Below are positions 20,501 through 31,045 of a stretch of DNA of 64,000 nt, piece after piece; the stretch's first letter is position 1; each line of letters begins with the position of its first letter. Under the pieces are notes generated by a model, which saw only the letters and a program-made list of their open reading frames with translations, did not search any database and was not told the DNA's origin. The stretch is from Adiantum capillus-veneris (Eukaryota; Streptophyta; Polypodiopsida; Polypodiales; Pteridaceae), in NCBI GenBank assembly GCA_014529385.2, contig CM043959.1, positions 60,836,253 through 60,900,252 on the forward strand, in the 5' to 3' direction. A program made the translations under genes and the position numbers.

Positions 20501-23440
20501 AAGCAAATGTTGCTAATGAATTAAAGAAACTTTTAAGGGAATTCAAGGATGTTTTTCCAAATGATTTACCACCAGGGCTAGCACTGACACGTTCTGTGCA
20601 ACATGGCATAGACGTGGTTGCAGGCAGTAAGAGAGTGAGTAAACTGCCTTACAGAATGAGTCATTTTGAGGCTGCTGAGGTGGAGCGTTAGCTTGCTGAC
20701 TATCTCAGTAGAGGGTTTATTCAACCAAGTTCTTCACCATGGGCCTCTCCCATTCTCTTGGTGAAGAAAAAGGATGGTAGTATGCGCATGTGCGTAGATT
20801 ACCGTGGATTAAATGCGGTTACTGTTAAGAACAAGTACCCATTGCCACGAGTGGATGAGCTGTTTGATAAGCTCACCCACGCTCGTATATTTTCAAAGAT
20901 TGATTTAAGATCTGGGTATCATCAAGTACGCATCAGGCTTGCGGATATACCCAAAACAACGTTCCGAACAAGGTTTGGACATTATGAGTTTTTGGTGATG
21001 CCCTTTGGGTTAACCAATGCTCCAGCTACGTTCATGACACTCATGGATAGTGTCTTGAGACCATACTTGGAAAATTTTGTTATCGCTTTCCTCGATGATA
21101 TTCTTGTATATAGTGCCTCTGACGAAGAGCACTTAGCACATTTGAAACAAGTGTTTCATTTGCTACGCCAAAATCAGTTATATGCCAAGGAATCCAAATG
21201 TGATTTCCTCAAGGAGGAAATTCACTACTTGGGGAATGTTATTTCGGTTGCAGGGTTACACATGGATCAATCCAAGGTGGATGCCATTCGGAGGTGGCCC
21301 TCTCCCAAAAATGTGGAAGAGCTCTAGATTTTTTTAGGCTTTGCAGGTTTTTATCCTCGATTCGTTAAAAACTATGCCCATATTGTTGTTCCCATGACAG
21401 ATCAGTTGAAAGCCAAGGGCAAGACCTTTCAGTGGGGATTAGAACAACAACAAAGTTTTGACAAACTTAAGGACACATTAGCCAGAGCTCCTATTTTGGC
21501 TATTGTGGATCCCTTAAAGCCATTCGTTTTGGAAACGGATGCTAGTAATCGTGCAATTGGAGCAGTTCTTCTGCAAGAGGAAAGGCCAATTGCATTTGAA
21601 AGCAAGAAGCTTGATTCAGCACAGCAGAATTACTCTGCTTATGAACAAGAGCTCTATGAAATATTGTCTGCTTTAAAGACATGGCAACATTATTTGTATG
21701 GTGCACAGTTCGAGATTGTGTTTGACCATGAAAGCATCAAGTGGTTTACACAACAAAGTGATTTGAAGGGTCGCAAGGCGAGGTTGACTGAGATTCTTTA
21801 GGAGTATGATGCCAAGCTACGATATTGCAAAGGGCGGTACAATATAGTGGCTGATGCTCTCAGCCGAATGCCAGAGATCAACTCTCTCCTTTTCACAGAA
21901 TTGTAGAGTGAGTTTTTGGAATCTCTCAAAGGTAAGTGCGAGCATGATAGTGCATACTCCAAGGTGTGGAGCTATGTTAGAAAGAGGGATCCTTCTCACT
22001 CCAATGTTGATAGTGGTTTTGTTTCCTCCACACCCAGTTCTCCTCTTTCTAGTGATGAACTGTAGAGATGGAAGAATTTTTCCATAGATGATGGGTACCT
22101 ACTCCAGAAGGGGAGAGTATGTGTACCGACGGACACGGACATTTGGCGCCAAATTCTTTATGAATGTCACGATAGTCCAAGTGCAGGGCACCCGGGAATT
22201 AAGAAAACTTATGCACTCGTAAGACGACAGTTTTACTGGCCAGGTTTGCAATGGGTATGTTCAAGACTATGTCTTGCATTGCCAAAAAAGTCAAGTTAAT
22301 AAAGCAGAGCGCCTGAAAGCAGGAGGACTCTTACATCCTTTAGAGATTCCCAATGGTAAATGGGAAAGTATCTCCATGGATTTTATTGTGGGTTTACCAA
22401 CCACTATTCGAGGACATGACTCGGTATGGGTGGTCGTAGACCGGTTGACTAAACTTTGTCGATTTATTCCAACCAAGTCAACCATTAAGACTCCAAAATT
22501 AGCTAAGTTATTTGTGGACAATCTTTACAGGTTGTATGGATTGCCAAGTAACATTGTGAGTGATCGTGATCCCAAGTTTAACAGTCATTTTTGGAGGGAT
22601 GTTTTTAAACGATTGGGTACACAACTTAATTTAAGTACTGTTGATCACCCTGAAACAGATGGTCAGACGGAATGAGTCAACCAAGTGCTAGAGGATATTC
22701 TACGAGCATACGTTAGCAAGAAGCAATCAGATTGGGAAGATTATCTTCCTATTCTTGAGTTTGCATATAATAGTGCTAAGCATGTTACAACTGGTTTTAG
22801 TCCATTCATGCTTATGTATGGTTTTCAACCTAAATCACCAGTGACGGTGGGGTTGGCAACTGAGAAGCTCCAACAGGTCAAGGAGTTTCTCCAAGATCAT
22901 ATGGAAATGCTGAGACTTGCTCGTCAAAATGTTTGACAAGCATAGGATCGGTATAAGAAGTATGCTAATGAGAAACATCGGGGAGTTACCTTCACGGAAG
23001 GGGAAGAGGTATTTTTGTGTGGGCCAGAACATTCAGAAAGTCTGCAGACTGGGCCTACACCCAAATTATCTCCACGTTATTGTGGGCCATTCAAGATACT
23101 CAAGCGAGTTGGCGATAGGGCCTACAAACTTGAGTTACCTGCGCACTCTTGTGTCCATCCGGTATTTCATGTAAGTCGTTTACGTAAACGCTTGCATGGG
23201 GACGACAATGTTATCGGCCAACAGATATTGGTTGATTTCATTGAACCTCCCATTCAACCACATGAACCTGAATGCATTTTAGATTTTCATAAACTACGTA
23301 CTCGTCAGCATGTACGTAGTCAAAGCTTTAGTCAAGTGGAAAGATCGACCTGAGGAAGGTGCCACTTGGGAAAACATTAGTGTTCTTAAGAAGAAATTCC
23401 CCACTTTTGTTTTCGAGGATGAAAACGCTTCTCAAAGGGG
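20501..23440 (+). pseudogene. Element C pol: RT, RNase H, integrase, chromodomain
   Basis: In the gag frame, RT shows [20 protein letters not shown], then [15 protein letters not shown] and FLDDILVYS with both catalytic aspartates. RNase H follows (LETDASNRAIGAV; HYLYGAQFEIVFDHESIKWF). Integrase has a zinc-binding start (HPGIKKTY), a core with SMDFIVGLP and VSDRDPKFNSHFW, and the last acidic region interrupted by a stop. A chromodomain-like tail (ALVKWKDRPEEGATWEN, about 23325-23375) suggests a chromovirus. Stops lie at 20689, 21325, 21799, 21904, 22063, 22673, 22934 and 22943; frameshifts lie near 22254 and near 23320. Confidence 0.9.
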
Positions 23441-23448
23441 GGGAGTAA
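23434..23448 (+). promoter_or_regulatory. Polypurine tract of element C
   Basis: AAAGGGGGGGAGTAA lies immediately before the TGTCAGG start of the 3' LTR and would prime plus-strand synthesis. Confidence 0.85.
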
Positions 23449-23591
23449 TGTCAGGCCAAGGGCCAAACCAATGGGGTCACGGACTCTCGGCCAGGGGCCG
23501 GCTGCCAGTGGGAACGAGTTCAAGCAGGCTTGAAGCCTATAAAAGGGAGGTTGGGCGGATGGACCAGGTCTGGCAGTCCATTGGTTTGAGA
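23449..23591 (+). repeat. 3' LTR of element C (143 bp)
   Basis: It matches 17692-17835 from TGTCAGGCCAAGGGCC to TTGGTTTGAGA with a handful of substitutions and small indels near GGCTGCCAGTGG. CT-rich host sequence follows at once. Confidence 0.9.
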
Positions 23592-23661
<70 letters not shown>

Positions 23662-23737
23662 TTTGACTACTACAGTCTACACATTGTCAAAAAAAGGTGA
23701 TTTTCACAGCCTACGTGGTCTCTCTCTCACTCACTCA

Positions 23738-23816
<79 letters not shown>
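23592..23816. repeat. Two (CT)n(CA)n compound microsatellites
   Basis: The first (23592-23659) directly follows the LTR; the second (about 23718-23816) has a mixed CTCA and CTCC start. Both switch from CT to CA in the same direction. Between them is TTTTGACTACTACAG, which recurs in variant form at 23848 (TTTTGACTATTGTAGG). Confidence 0.9.
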
Positions 23817-23819
<3 letters not shown>

Positions 23820-23820
<1 letters not shown>

Positions 23821-24283
23821 GCTGACAACATGTTGTCAAGCAGACAATTTTGACTATTGTAGGTCATTGGAAAGGATGGAATTTCATAGAATATGAATTA
23901 CTTCACTCAATTTTCAAAGCTTTTTAATGTGTCTATGATAAGGAGGACAACCCAGCACGGACTCAACAACTCAAATTTGGCGTTGATCCAACAGGCCAAG
24001 CAAAATCACCCAAAAAATAACACGTGGAGGCCCCACTTCTTCCTCTAATTTTTCAAACTCCATTATAAAGAGTATATACTTTGGAATATTTAATAATAGA
24101 AAAAATATATTGTGTACCCTAGTGCTCAAGAAAAACCTAGGTTTAGTATAATCCCACCTACAAAATTTCTCAACTAAATCTAATGCACCTTGGAGGCCCT
24201 TGCCACGTGACATAAGGAAAGGGCTTGGAGGGGGGGGAGGGAAGGCAAAGAAATAAAGAGAGTAGACTGGGTGCCAATAAAAG

Positions 24284-24323
<40 letters not shown>

Positions 24324-25440
24324 CATAGGAAGGGCAACACACTCGTAAGATATAATTTGAATGTTAGGACATCCACAACGATTGGAGGAAAAAACCTTAG
24401 GTTTCGTATAATCTCATATTAATTTTTTGAGATTTGTCTCTAATTGCGAATGGCTTTTATCAAGCAGGAGGAAGCGGCTTGCCGAGAAGAAGAAGATAGA
24501 TCCTTGATAGAAATATAGTGTACTTGCAAAAATGTTCGGGTATGTTTTGGGTCACAATGTGCACATGTTGTATTGGTTAGAGACCCCTATGCAAAGGATA
24601 TGTCAAGGTCTGCGTGTATTTTTTTTTCGTTAATTCAAATCAAGCTCTTAAAAGCATTTTTTATATAAAAACACTACAAAGGTTAGAGAACATGAATTAA
24701 AGTTTAGAGAATCTACAAGGTAAGCCCAAGGTAGGAGCAGACCTCAACAAACGGCAAAGGGGGATGACGGAAGGGAACTCTGACAATTCTCGGCTATTTT
24801 TGATGGTTCTTATGCTAGATTTCTTTGAGCTTTGTCAGTGCTCTTGCGTTTGGGTTTACTTGGAACTCAAAGGTGAATCTCAAAATTTGGAAGTGGGATT
24901 GCACTAAATCTAGGTTTTCGCGAGCGTTTAAAGACAAATTAGAATTTTTGAGACAAATCTCAAAATTTTGTAAGGGGGGTTACACTAAATCGAGTTGAGG
25001 CATAGTGCTTTCTCCTAAAAACTTAAAAAACTTGCATATGAAAAATTTTAGAGGCAACTTAATTATATATGAAGGTGTTTACACTCAATTTCTCTATACT
25101 TTGTAGGTTTTCTCACCTTCAAATCTATAATTTAGAGAAAAGTTTCAAAATATGCAAGTGGGATTACACTAAATTGAGGTTTTTTCAAGCATTTGGCTAT
25201 ACCATACCCTTTTTCAAACATTTTTTAGGCAAATTTACTATATTTGAAGGTTTTGCACTAAAATTTTATGCTGCACATCTTCTACCTTGAATTTGTCGGA
25301 TTGAACTTTCCAAATTGCGTCAACTTTCAATTTTGTCAATTCTCAATTTCGTAGATATTGATGTCGATTTTTTTTTAATTCTCGATTGTGTATTCGTGGA
25401 TTGTTGCTTTGTCAATTGCTGATTGTAAAACCAATGCTTA
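23820..25440. repeat. AT-rich region with degenerate copies of a dispersed repeat
   Basis: A core resembling TCTCAAAATTT...GTGGGATTACACTAAA recurs near 24880, 24960 and 25145 on the plus strand and inverted near 24110-24180, with a partial copy at 24390. A CT run lies at about 24289-24322. No coding region is recognised; it looks like overlapping, decayed nonautonomous repeats. Confidence 0.5.
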
Positions 25441-25585
25441 TTCTCCCTCCCCTCTTTCTGTAGTGCCGGTGTGAGAGCCCTCTCATTTCCCCCCCCCCCC
25501 TCCCTCCCTCTCTCTCTCTCTTTCTCTCTCTCTCTCTTTCACACACACACACACACACTGACTCACACAAGTTGTAGTGAATGGT

Positions 25586-25654
<69 letters not shown>

Positions 25655-25828
25655 ATGCGTATAGGACATCCATAAAAAATTGATGAACTCCTATCGTTGA
25701 ATTGTCGAGCTCGATGCACTTCATTTATACAATACAAATGTGGAAAGCCTTTGTGAAATGCGACAACACCTCGAGGAATGGCACGTCGACTTTGTCTCTT
25801 ATATTCATACACATCGAGAGAATGGCTT

Positions 25829-25886
<58 letters not shown>

Positions 25887-25900
25887 ACCCAAAGCGAGGT
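25440..25900 (+). repeat. Dispersed microsatellite-bearing repeat, copy 1
   Basis: It starts near TCTGTAGTGCCGGTGTGAGAG, holds three (CT)n(CA)n runs and a non-repetitive core (about 25665-25800, with ACAAATGTGGAAAGCC and CACGTCGACTTTGTCTC). The core matches 28370-28520 at about 80 percent by eye. The unit therefore carries microsatellites as part of a larger dispersed sequence. Confidence 0.7.
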
Positions 25901-26039
25901 TCATTGACACATGAAGAAAAATTCTTTATGGTCTTCAAAATGGAAATGAAAGCCACCCTTCAAATGATTTTCAAAAATAAAAGTAGTTAGTGGTCATCCT
26001 TGACATTGAGGGCCGGAGTGAAAAAGGCCTCCCAAAAAT

Positions 26040-26245
26040 TATAGGCTTAAGTATCATAAATTTAGATAGAGTCCTAAGGTCTTTTTGACTTTCCAATGCC
26101 AAGACTCACCAGAAGTCTTTTCACTTCTACCATAGTAGTACTTACCCTTCACTTTTATATTTTCAATTAGCTATGTTTTAAAGGTTCTCTTTGGAATGAA
26201 GCAGAATGTGACAAATGGAGGGTCTCTCCTTCTTTGAATATATAG
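26040..26245 (-). repeat. Inverted copy of the 15.4-kb Helitron-like repeat
   Basis: Read on the minus strand it matches the 15390-15723 units (AGAGAGACCCTCCATTTGTC, AAAAGTGAAGGGTAAG). Its outer end reads TCTATATATTC, close to the TCTATACTA start of the others. Confidence 0.6.
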
Positions 26246-26498
26246 ATGTAGAAGGTCCACTATCTGAGGTTAACAATTCAAGGCCAAAGAATCCCTCCAC
26301 TTGTTCCATTCTTTTGAAGTTTGGTACTTATAATATTTTTAACATTTGAAGTTTTTTTTAAAAAAAGGGTTGACTGTACTTTTCTCTTTTGAAGGCGAAC
26401 TTTACTTTTCCAATTGAAAGTTAATTGAAGGGTGGCTCATTTTTTATTTTTATAGGCCAATGGCCATAAAATTTCAAAATCTAGGAAATTATTTATAT

Positions 26499-26908
26499 CT
26501 ACACTAGCAATTTATTTTTTTCAACGCGATAGAGGGTCCACAAGGAGAGGTGCTTACCGCTTCCAAATAATATTAGCCATGAAACATGGTCACACAAGGG
26601 CCGTGTATCATCAGACAATAGTCACATGTAGGCATCACCATGGCCATGTAATTGATGCACCATGTGCTGGGAACGTTGGAGAGAACTCATAGCAACTAGC
26701 TAGGAACCTCCTCCTTGGGTCCCCACCGCCAGACAAGGATGCACTCGAGTGTCCAAAGGCAAGAGCTCTAGCAATGTGAACACCAGGTGAGCACAAGGTG
26801 CCCCTCTTGAGGTGACCCAACGGGGGATTTGAACCCACAACGCATAGAAGAAAGGACAAAGCCTTATCGTTAGACCAACTCTTTGGGGACTACACTAACA
26901 AAATTTAT
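26499..26908 (-). mobile_element. tRNA-derived SINE, minus strand, with target duplication
   Basis: Read leftward from 26889, the head has an RNA polymerase III A-box-like TTGGTCTAACGATAAGGC and a B box GTGGGTTCAAATCCC about 40 bases later, as in a tRNA. A longer unrelated body follows and the copy ends in an A run (T run at 26516-26521 on the plus strand). The flanks CTACACTAGCAATTTAT (26499-26515) and CTACACTAACAAAATTTAT (26890-26908) are near-identical direct repeats, as expected for target-primed insertion. It encodes no protein and would depend on a LINE for movement. Confidence 0.8.
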
Positions 26909-27120
26909 CCTTTTACTTAAAAGCAAAGTTGGAATCTAGTTAGCCATAAAAGTTCAAAATTTAGGAAATTGTTTGTATGTAGCAAAATTTTACTGGTTTA
27001 CTTCAAGGCAAACTTGGAATCTAGCTAAGATTTTGTAATTTTAGCTCGTTATTAAAAATACACTACATCCCAATTTTTATCGAACATCGGTCTCAAATAG
27101 CCCCAAAATGGAAGGACGGA

Positions 27121-27164
<44 letters not shown>

Positions 27165-27740
27165 GTCTCTAAGAGAGTGTCAAATCTTTTTTCTTGATCA
27201 AAATAATTTTAAAGTAAATACCGAGCACTAAAATCTCTTTCGATTTTTAGGTCACAATTTTGGCTTCACCTACTTATACTATTTTTTCTAATCAAAGTTA
27301 TTTAATAATAAGGGAAAATATAAAACTCTTCCAAATTTTAGGTTCAAATTCAAAGAATTATCAATATTTACCTAAAACTTGCAAAATTTTATCAATTTTC
27401 TTCAAGGTGAGCTTGGAATGTAGCTTGGGTTTTACAATTTGAGCTGGTTAAAATACAGTAAACCTTTTTTTTTTTTTAAGACAAACTTCAAAAAACAAGG
27501 AGTCAATTCTACAATAAGAAATGCTTATTTTTTCTAATTGAAGTAATTCAATAAATAAGGGCACAAATAAAACTCTTCCTATTTTTAGATTAAAATATGA
27601 ATAATTATCAATATGTACAAGAAAACTTACAAAATTTATTGATTTTCTTCAACGCAAGCTTGGAATGTATCCTAGGTTTTACAATTTTAGCCAATTAAAA
27701 ATAAACTAGACTTTTTTTTTTTTGAACATAGGTCTCCAAG
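26909..27740. repeat. Tandem AT-rich repeats of about 250 bp
   Basis: Units starting near 27281 and 27528 share TTTTTCTAAT...AAAACTCTTCC, ATTATCAATAT, CTTGGAATGTA and TTTTACAATTT. A partial third unit lies at 26920-27130. A (TG)n(AG)n microsatellite sits at 27121-27165. No gene is seen. Confidence 0.65.
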
Positions 27741-27984
27741 TAGACCCAAAATGGAAGTACATGAGCGCATTAAAAAGTTGGATGCTTAGTGCCACCTTGA
27801 GCATAAGCTATGCACAAAGAGGAGAAGTGCACTTGTCAAAAATTTGTTACACCCTCGCGTGAACACTAGGATGAGAGAGAGAGAGAGAGAGATTCCTTGA
27901 CAACCTTCCAAAAGCAACTACATACCATTTCAAAAATTAAGGGGGGTTAGGAACTATGAAAAAAGAAATATTGATGATAAGACT
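27741..27984. other. Unassigned spacer
   Basis: A short GA run lies at about 27872-27890. No gene or recognised repeat end is visible. Confidence 0.3.
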
Positions 27985-28089
27985 AATCCCTCCCTTCTCT
28001 CTCTAGTATTGGTGTGAGAGCTCTCTCACCTCTCTCTCTAGCCAATGAGAGCTCTCTCACCTCTCTCTCTAGCCAATGAGAGCTTAGTG

Positions 28090-28147
<58 letters not shown>

Positions 28148-28167
28148 CAACCTACAGAGAATGGCAT

Positions 28168-28204
<37 letters not shown>

Positions 28205-28516
28205 TTTACACACACACACACACACAGGATGAATCAAGTAGACAATTCTCCATCTCTCAGCACTCTCACTCACACACAAAATCTTGCAATCAACTCTCTC
28301 TCTCTCTCTCTCTATGTATCTATCTATGTGTGTGTGTGTGTGTGTGCGTGTCACACACAAACATAGATAATGCATGCAGGACATCCACAACAAATCGCTA
28401 GACTTCCATAAGTGAATTGTCAAAGCTCGTTGTACTTCATTTATGCAATGCAAATGTGGAAGGCCTTTGTGCAATGCTCCAACAGCTCAGCGAGTGGCAC
28501 ATTGACTTTGTCTCTG

Positions 28517-28549
<33 letters not shown>

Positions 28550-28554
28550 TAGCG

Positions 28555-28617
<63 letters not shown>

Positions 28618-28625
28618 AACTTGGA
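27985..28625 (+). repeat. Dispersed microsatellite-bearing repeat, copy 2
   Basis: It matches 25440-25900 in order: TGGTGTGAGAG start, (CT)n(CA)n runs, then the core with CAAATGTGGAAGGCCTTTG and GTGGCACATTGACTTTGTCT. It is longer than copy 1 because of a duplicated CTCTCTCTAGCCAATGAGAG block (28031-28085) and extra microsatellite runs. Confidence 0.7.
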
Positions 28626-28631
28626 CACGTG

Positions 28632-28752
28632 TCTATACTATACATAGTGGAGGTTAAAATTTTGAAGGAAGGAGAGGTCCTCCATTATACTATATATAAT
28701 GGAATTAAAATTTTAAGCTCCATTATCTATACTATATATAAGGGAGCTCAAA
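28632..28752. repeat. Cluster of Helitron-like 5' starts and small palindromes
   Basis: CTATACTATACATAGTGG, TTATACTATATATAATGG and CTATACTATATATAAGGG occur within 110 bases, two joined as an inverted pair (TAATGGAATT...AAGCTCCATTA). They match the start of the 15.4-kb repeat. Confidence 0.55.
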
Positions 28753-29105
28753 AATTGATAGGACTTGATGTGCTAGGACGGATTATCATTAGTTGCATTT
28801 ATGGGGTTTGAGCATTATACACGCTAATCCCAACTTAATGAATGAGTAGACTCAATGTGTAGAAGTAAATACATACTACAGTAGATTCAAAATGAACAAT
28901 GTACAAAGTGCTTTTATAGCCCAAATCTAAGCTGCTAAAGGATAGAGACCATGTACCTTCTATAATGTAGTCTCTGTGGACTTCATTTAATGGAGCCTTC
29001 ATGGGTCATGGGTGTATACATGCATGTATGGAAGTGTATGGACATCATGCCATAAAACGAGAGGGTGTCCCCATAGCACTGCATGGCTAGAGAAATCCCA
29101 CCAAA
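28753..29105 (-). repeat. Probable 3' LTR of a minus-strand LTR element
   Basis: Read leftward it starts after AAGGGGGAGTTT, a typical polypurine tract (rc of 29103-29114), and ends at 28753. The end (TGATAGGACTTGATGTGCTA on the plus strand) resembles the sequence next to a primer site at 30987, as two LTR ends would. The middle parts of the two copies are hard to align. Confidence 0.45.
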
Positions 29106-30974
29106 CTCCCCCTTGAACTAATCAATTTTCTTAGTTGATGCCTCTAGGGTTTGGGATGGCACACTGATACACCATAGGTGGTTCAATTTGATTCATCACT
29201 CTATGGTTCACAAGATGGCCATTTGATCATGCCTAGGTTCAATTCTAGAGCACATTATGTTGCTCCATGTGTCATGATGATCTTCTTCTTTCTTGATCCC
29301 CATTCGTGTTCTTCATAATGTTAGTTATGCTCTTCATCTTCATCATCTTCTTGGTTCATGTCTTTGTACAAGTCATAGAACATATAGCGCATATTATCTC
29401 TATATAATAGAGTGATGCTCATTTTATTGTGCATAGGATTCAAAATGCTAGGAATTGAAGAATATGCATTGGGGGTCTTACCAAATAGAGATATTATCTT
29501 TGTGGAAGTGTCTTGCCCAGACACAATATAATAAAGTGAAAAAACATAGGACAAATATTTCCCTTAAGGAAAGCTTTTCAATGGGAATACATTCTCCTTG
29601 AAGTATACTTGCAAGATATTGCAATCCCTAAATCCAAGCTTCGTCAAGAGTTTGAGGAGAAGCAAGCTCTAATGAGAGAGGAGCAGCCAAAGTAGTAGCC
29701 AAGAAGCCTAGTTGAAAACTAGATGGCCGAAGCTTGGGGAAGGAGCTCAAGGCAAAGTCCCTTCACGGAAAACTCTATGTGGGAAAATCCACTTATTAAA
29801 ATGAAGAAAATTTTCTTTTTTTATAAAGGGAAAGAAGACATGTTGTGCTGGCTCCATCAAAACCTATTTGCAAAGAAAATTTACACTCGATACAAGCTTG
29901 GGGTTCCGTAGAGTCGAATGGCATGAGGGAAAAGATACTCGGAGGTTGAACCGTGAGGGAATTAGAACATGAAACATTTGAAGGGGAGCTAGTATAGACA
30001 CACAAAGAGCATGTTGGAGAGTTTGATAGCATTTGTGGTGTGGTAGATTGCCTATAGACGGAGCTCTCAGCACAAATATGCATGAGAGATCACACACTCT
30101 TGATGGGATATGGTATTTTGGGTTTCCTTGTCTGACAAGGGTCAAGATTTCCGAATGAATGCAGTGGCACGGCATTGGGCGATGATGAGAGGCGGTGCAC
30201 TCGAGCATGTGGAGATGAAGCCAAGAATAGCAAATGCATAGGCCAACATCCAAGGCTTGACCTTGGCGGGACATGACAACGGTGCAGTAGATGACATATT
30301 GCAATAGATTGTGGATTAGGCTGCACATGGAATCCATCCTGAGAACTACGTAGCTAAGTTGTGGAGGTATTACTCGAAAAAATGGCAGCAAGGTATTCTA
30401 TTCTCAAATGTGGGCGAGTTGGGTGCTATTGTAGACATTTGAACAATGCAAAAGTTGCTAACCCCGCTAGAGTGAGAAGGGTTGGTTGTGTTTGTGTGCA
30501 GGTGAGGAGAAAAAGTTCCCTGAAGTGAGGGGCTCCAAAAGAAGGGAACCACTCCGTGACTTTGCCTTAAAAAGTTAAATCTTTAATAAATGCATCCTCA
30601 TCACCACTATCTCTTAACTTATATACAAAAGAGAAATAAGATAAAACTAGAGGATTAATATCAAATGAATGAATGGAGGGGATTTTTTAATAAAAAAATT
30701 TGATGCAAGATGAGATTAATAAGATATGCGAGTGACTAATCCTTTTTTTTTTGCCATCTCACTTGCATGAGAGCTAAATTTACGGGATTGCACCCACTCA
30801 CCCACACCTCATGTTTGCAAGGGTTGAACCATCGTGAGTGTGTGTGAAGGCCCTTACCTTAACCACTAGGACAACACCATTTGGACTATGCGAGTGACTG
30901 ATCCTATATGTACTTGGATTAAAAAAAATTAAATGATGGATCTAGTGTAAGTACGAGACTATCTACATGATGGT
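29106..30974. pseudogene. Interior of the minus-strand element with an unidentified decayed frame
   Basis: On the plus strand, 30107-30400 translates to a protein-like stretch (NAVARHWAMMRGGALEHVEM; LTLAGHDNGAVDDIL) cut by three TAG codons, each one step from CAG. I do not recognise the family, and no copia or gypsy pol motif is visible on the minus strand. The SINE at 30744-30886 has inserted near the right end. The reading is tentative. Confidence 0.25.
30725..30905 (-). mobile_element. Short tRNA-derived SINE with 19-bp target duplication
   Basis: The minus strand from 30886 shows an A box (TCCTAGTGGTTAAGG) and a B box (ATGGTTCAACCCTTG), then about 70 bases of body and an A run. The body is only about 143 bp. 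TATGCGAGTGACTAATCCT (30725-30743) and TATGCGAGTGACTGATCCT (30887-30905) flank it and differ at one base. This is a clear retroposition footprint. Confidence 0.88.
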
Positions 30975-31045
30975 GCTTTGATACCATGTGATGGGACTTA
31001 ATGTGCTAAGGAAAATTAGCGTTGGTTGCGTTCATGGGAATTAGG
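30975..31045 (-). repeat. Primer site and 5' LTR end of the minus-strand element
   Basis: On the minus strand TGGTATCAAAGC (rc of 30975-30986), a tRNA-Met-type primer site with one change, directly follows a sequence ending CCCATCACA. That sequence matches the end of the proposed LTR at 28753. Beyond 31045 the match fades. Confidence 0.5.

Larger units (their letters stand above)
17687..23596 (+). mobile_element. Complete Ty3/gypsy chromovirus-type element C with target duplication
   Basis: Two 143-144 bp LTRs (17692-17835, 23449-23591) bound an interior with PBS, gag, protease, RT, RNase H, integrase, chromodomain and polypurine tract in canonical gypsy order. CTCTC lies directly outside both LTRs (17687-17691 and 23592-23596), as a 5-bp target duplication inside CT-rich DNA. 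Because the flanks are CT repeats, the duplication is supported but not unique. The two LTRs differ at several positions, so the insertion is not very recent, and 12 in-frame stops plus at least two frameshifts show it is dead. Confidence 0.9.

Noticed and set aside
24668-24690. CACTACAAAGG as a possible CACTA terminus
   Set aside because: No subterminal repeats, partner end or related transposase sequence next to it.
27060-27075. CACTACATCCC as a possible CACTA terminus
   Set aside because: It lies inside a tandem AT-rich repeat and lacks the CACTACAAG end and GCGTCGC words.
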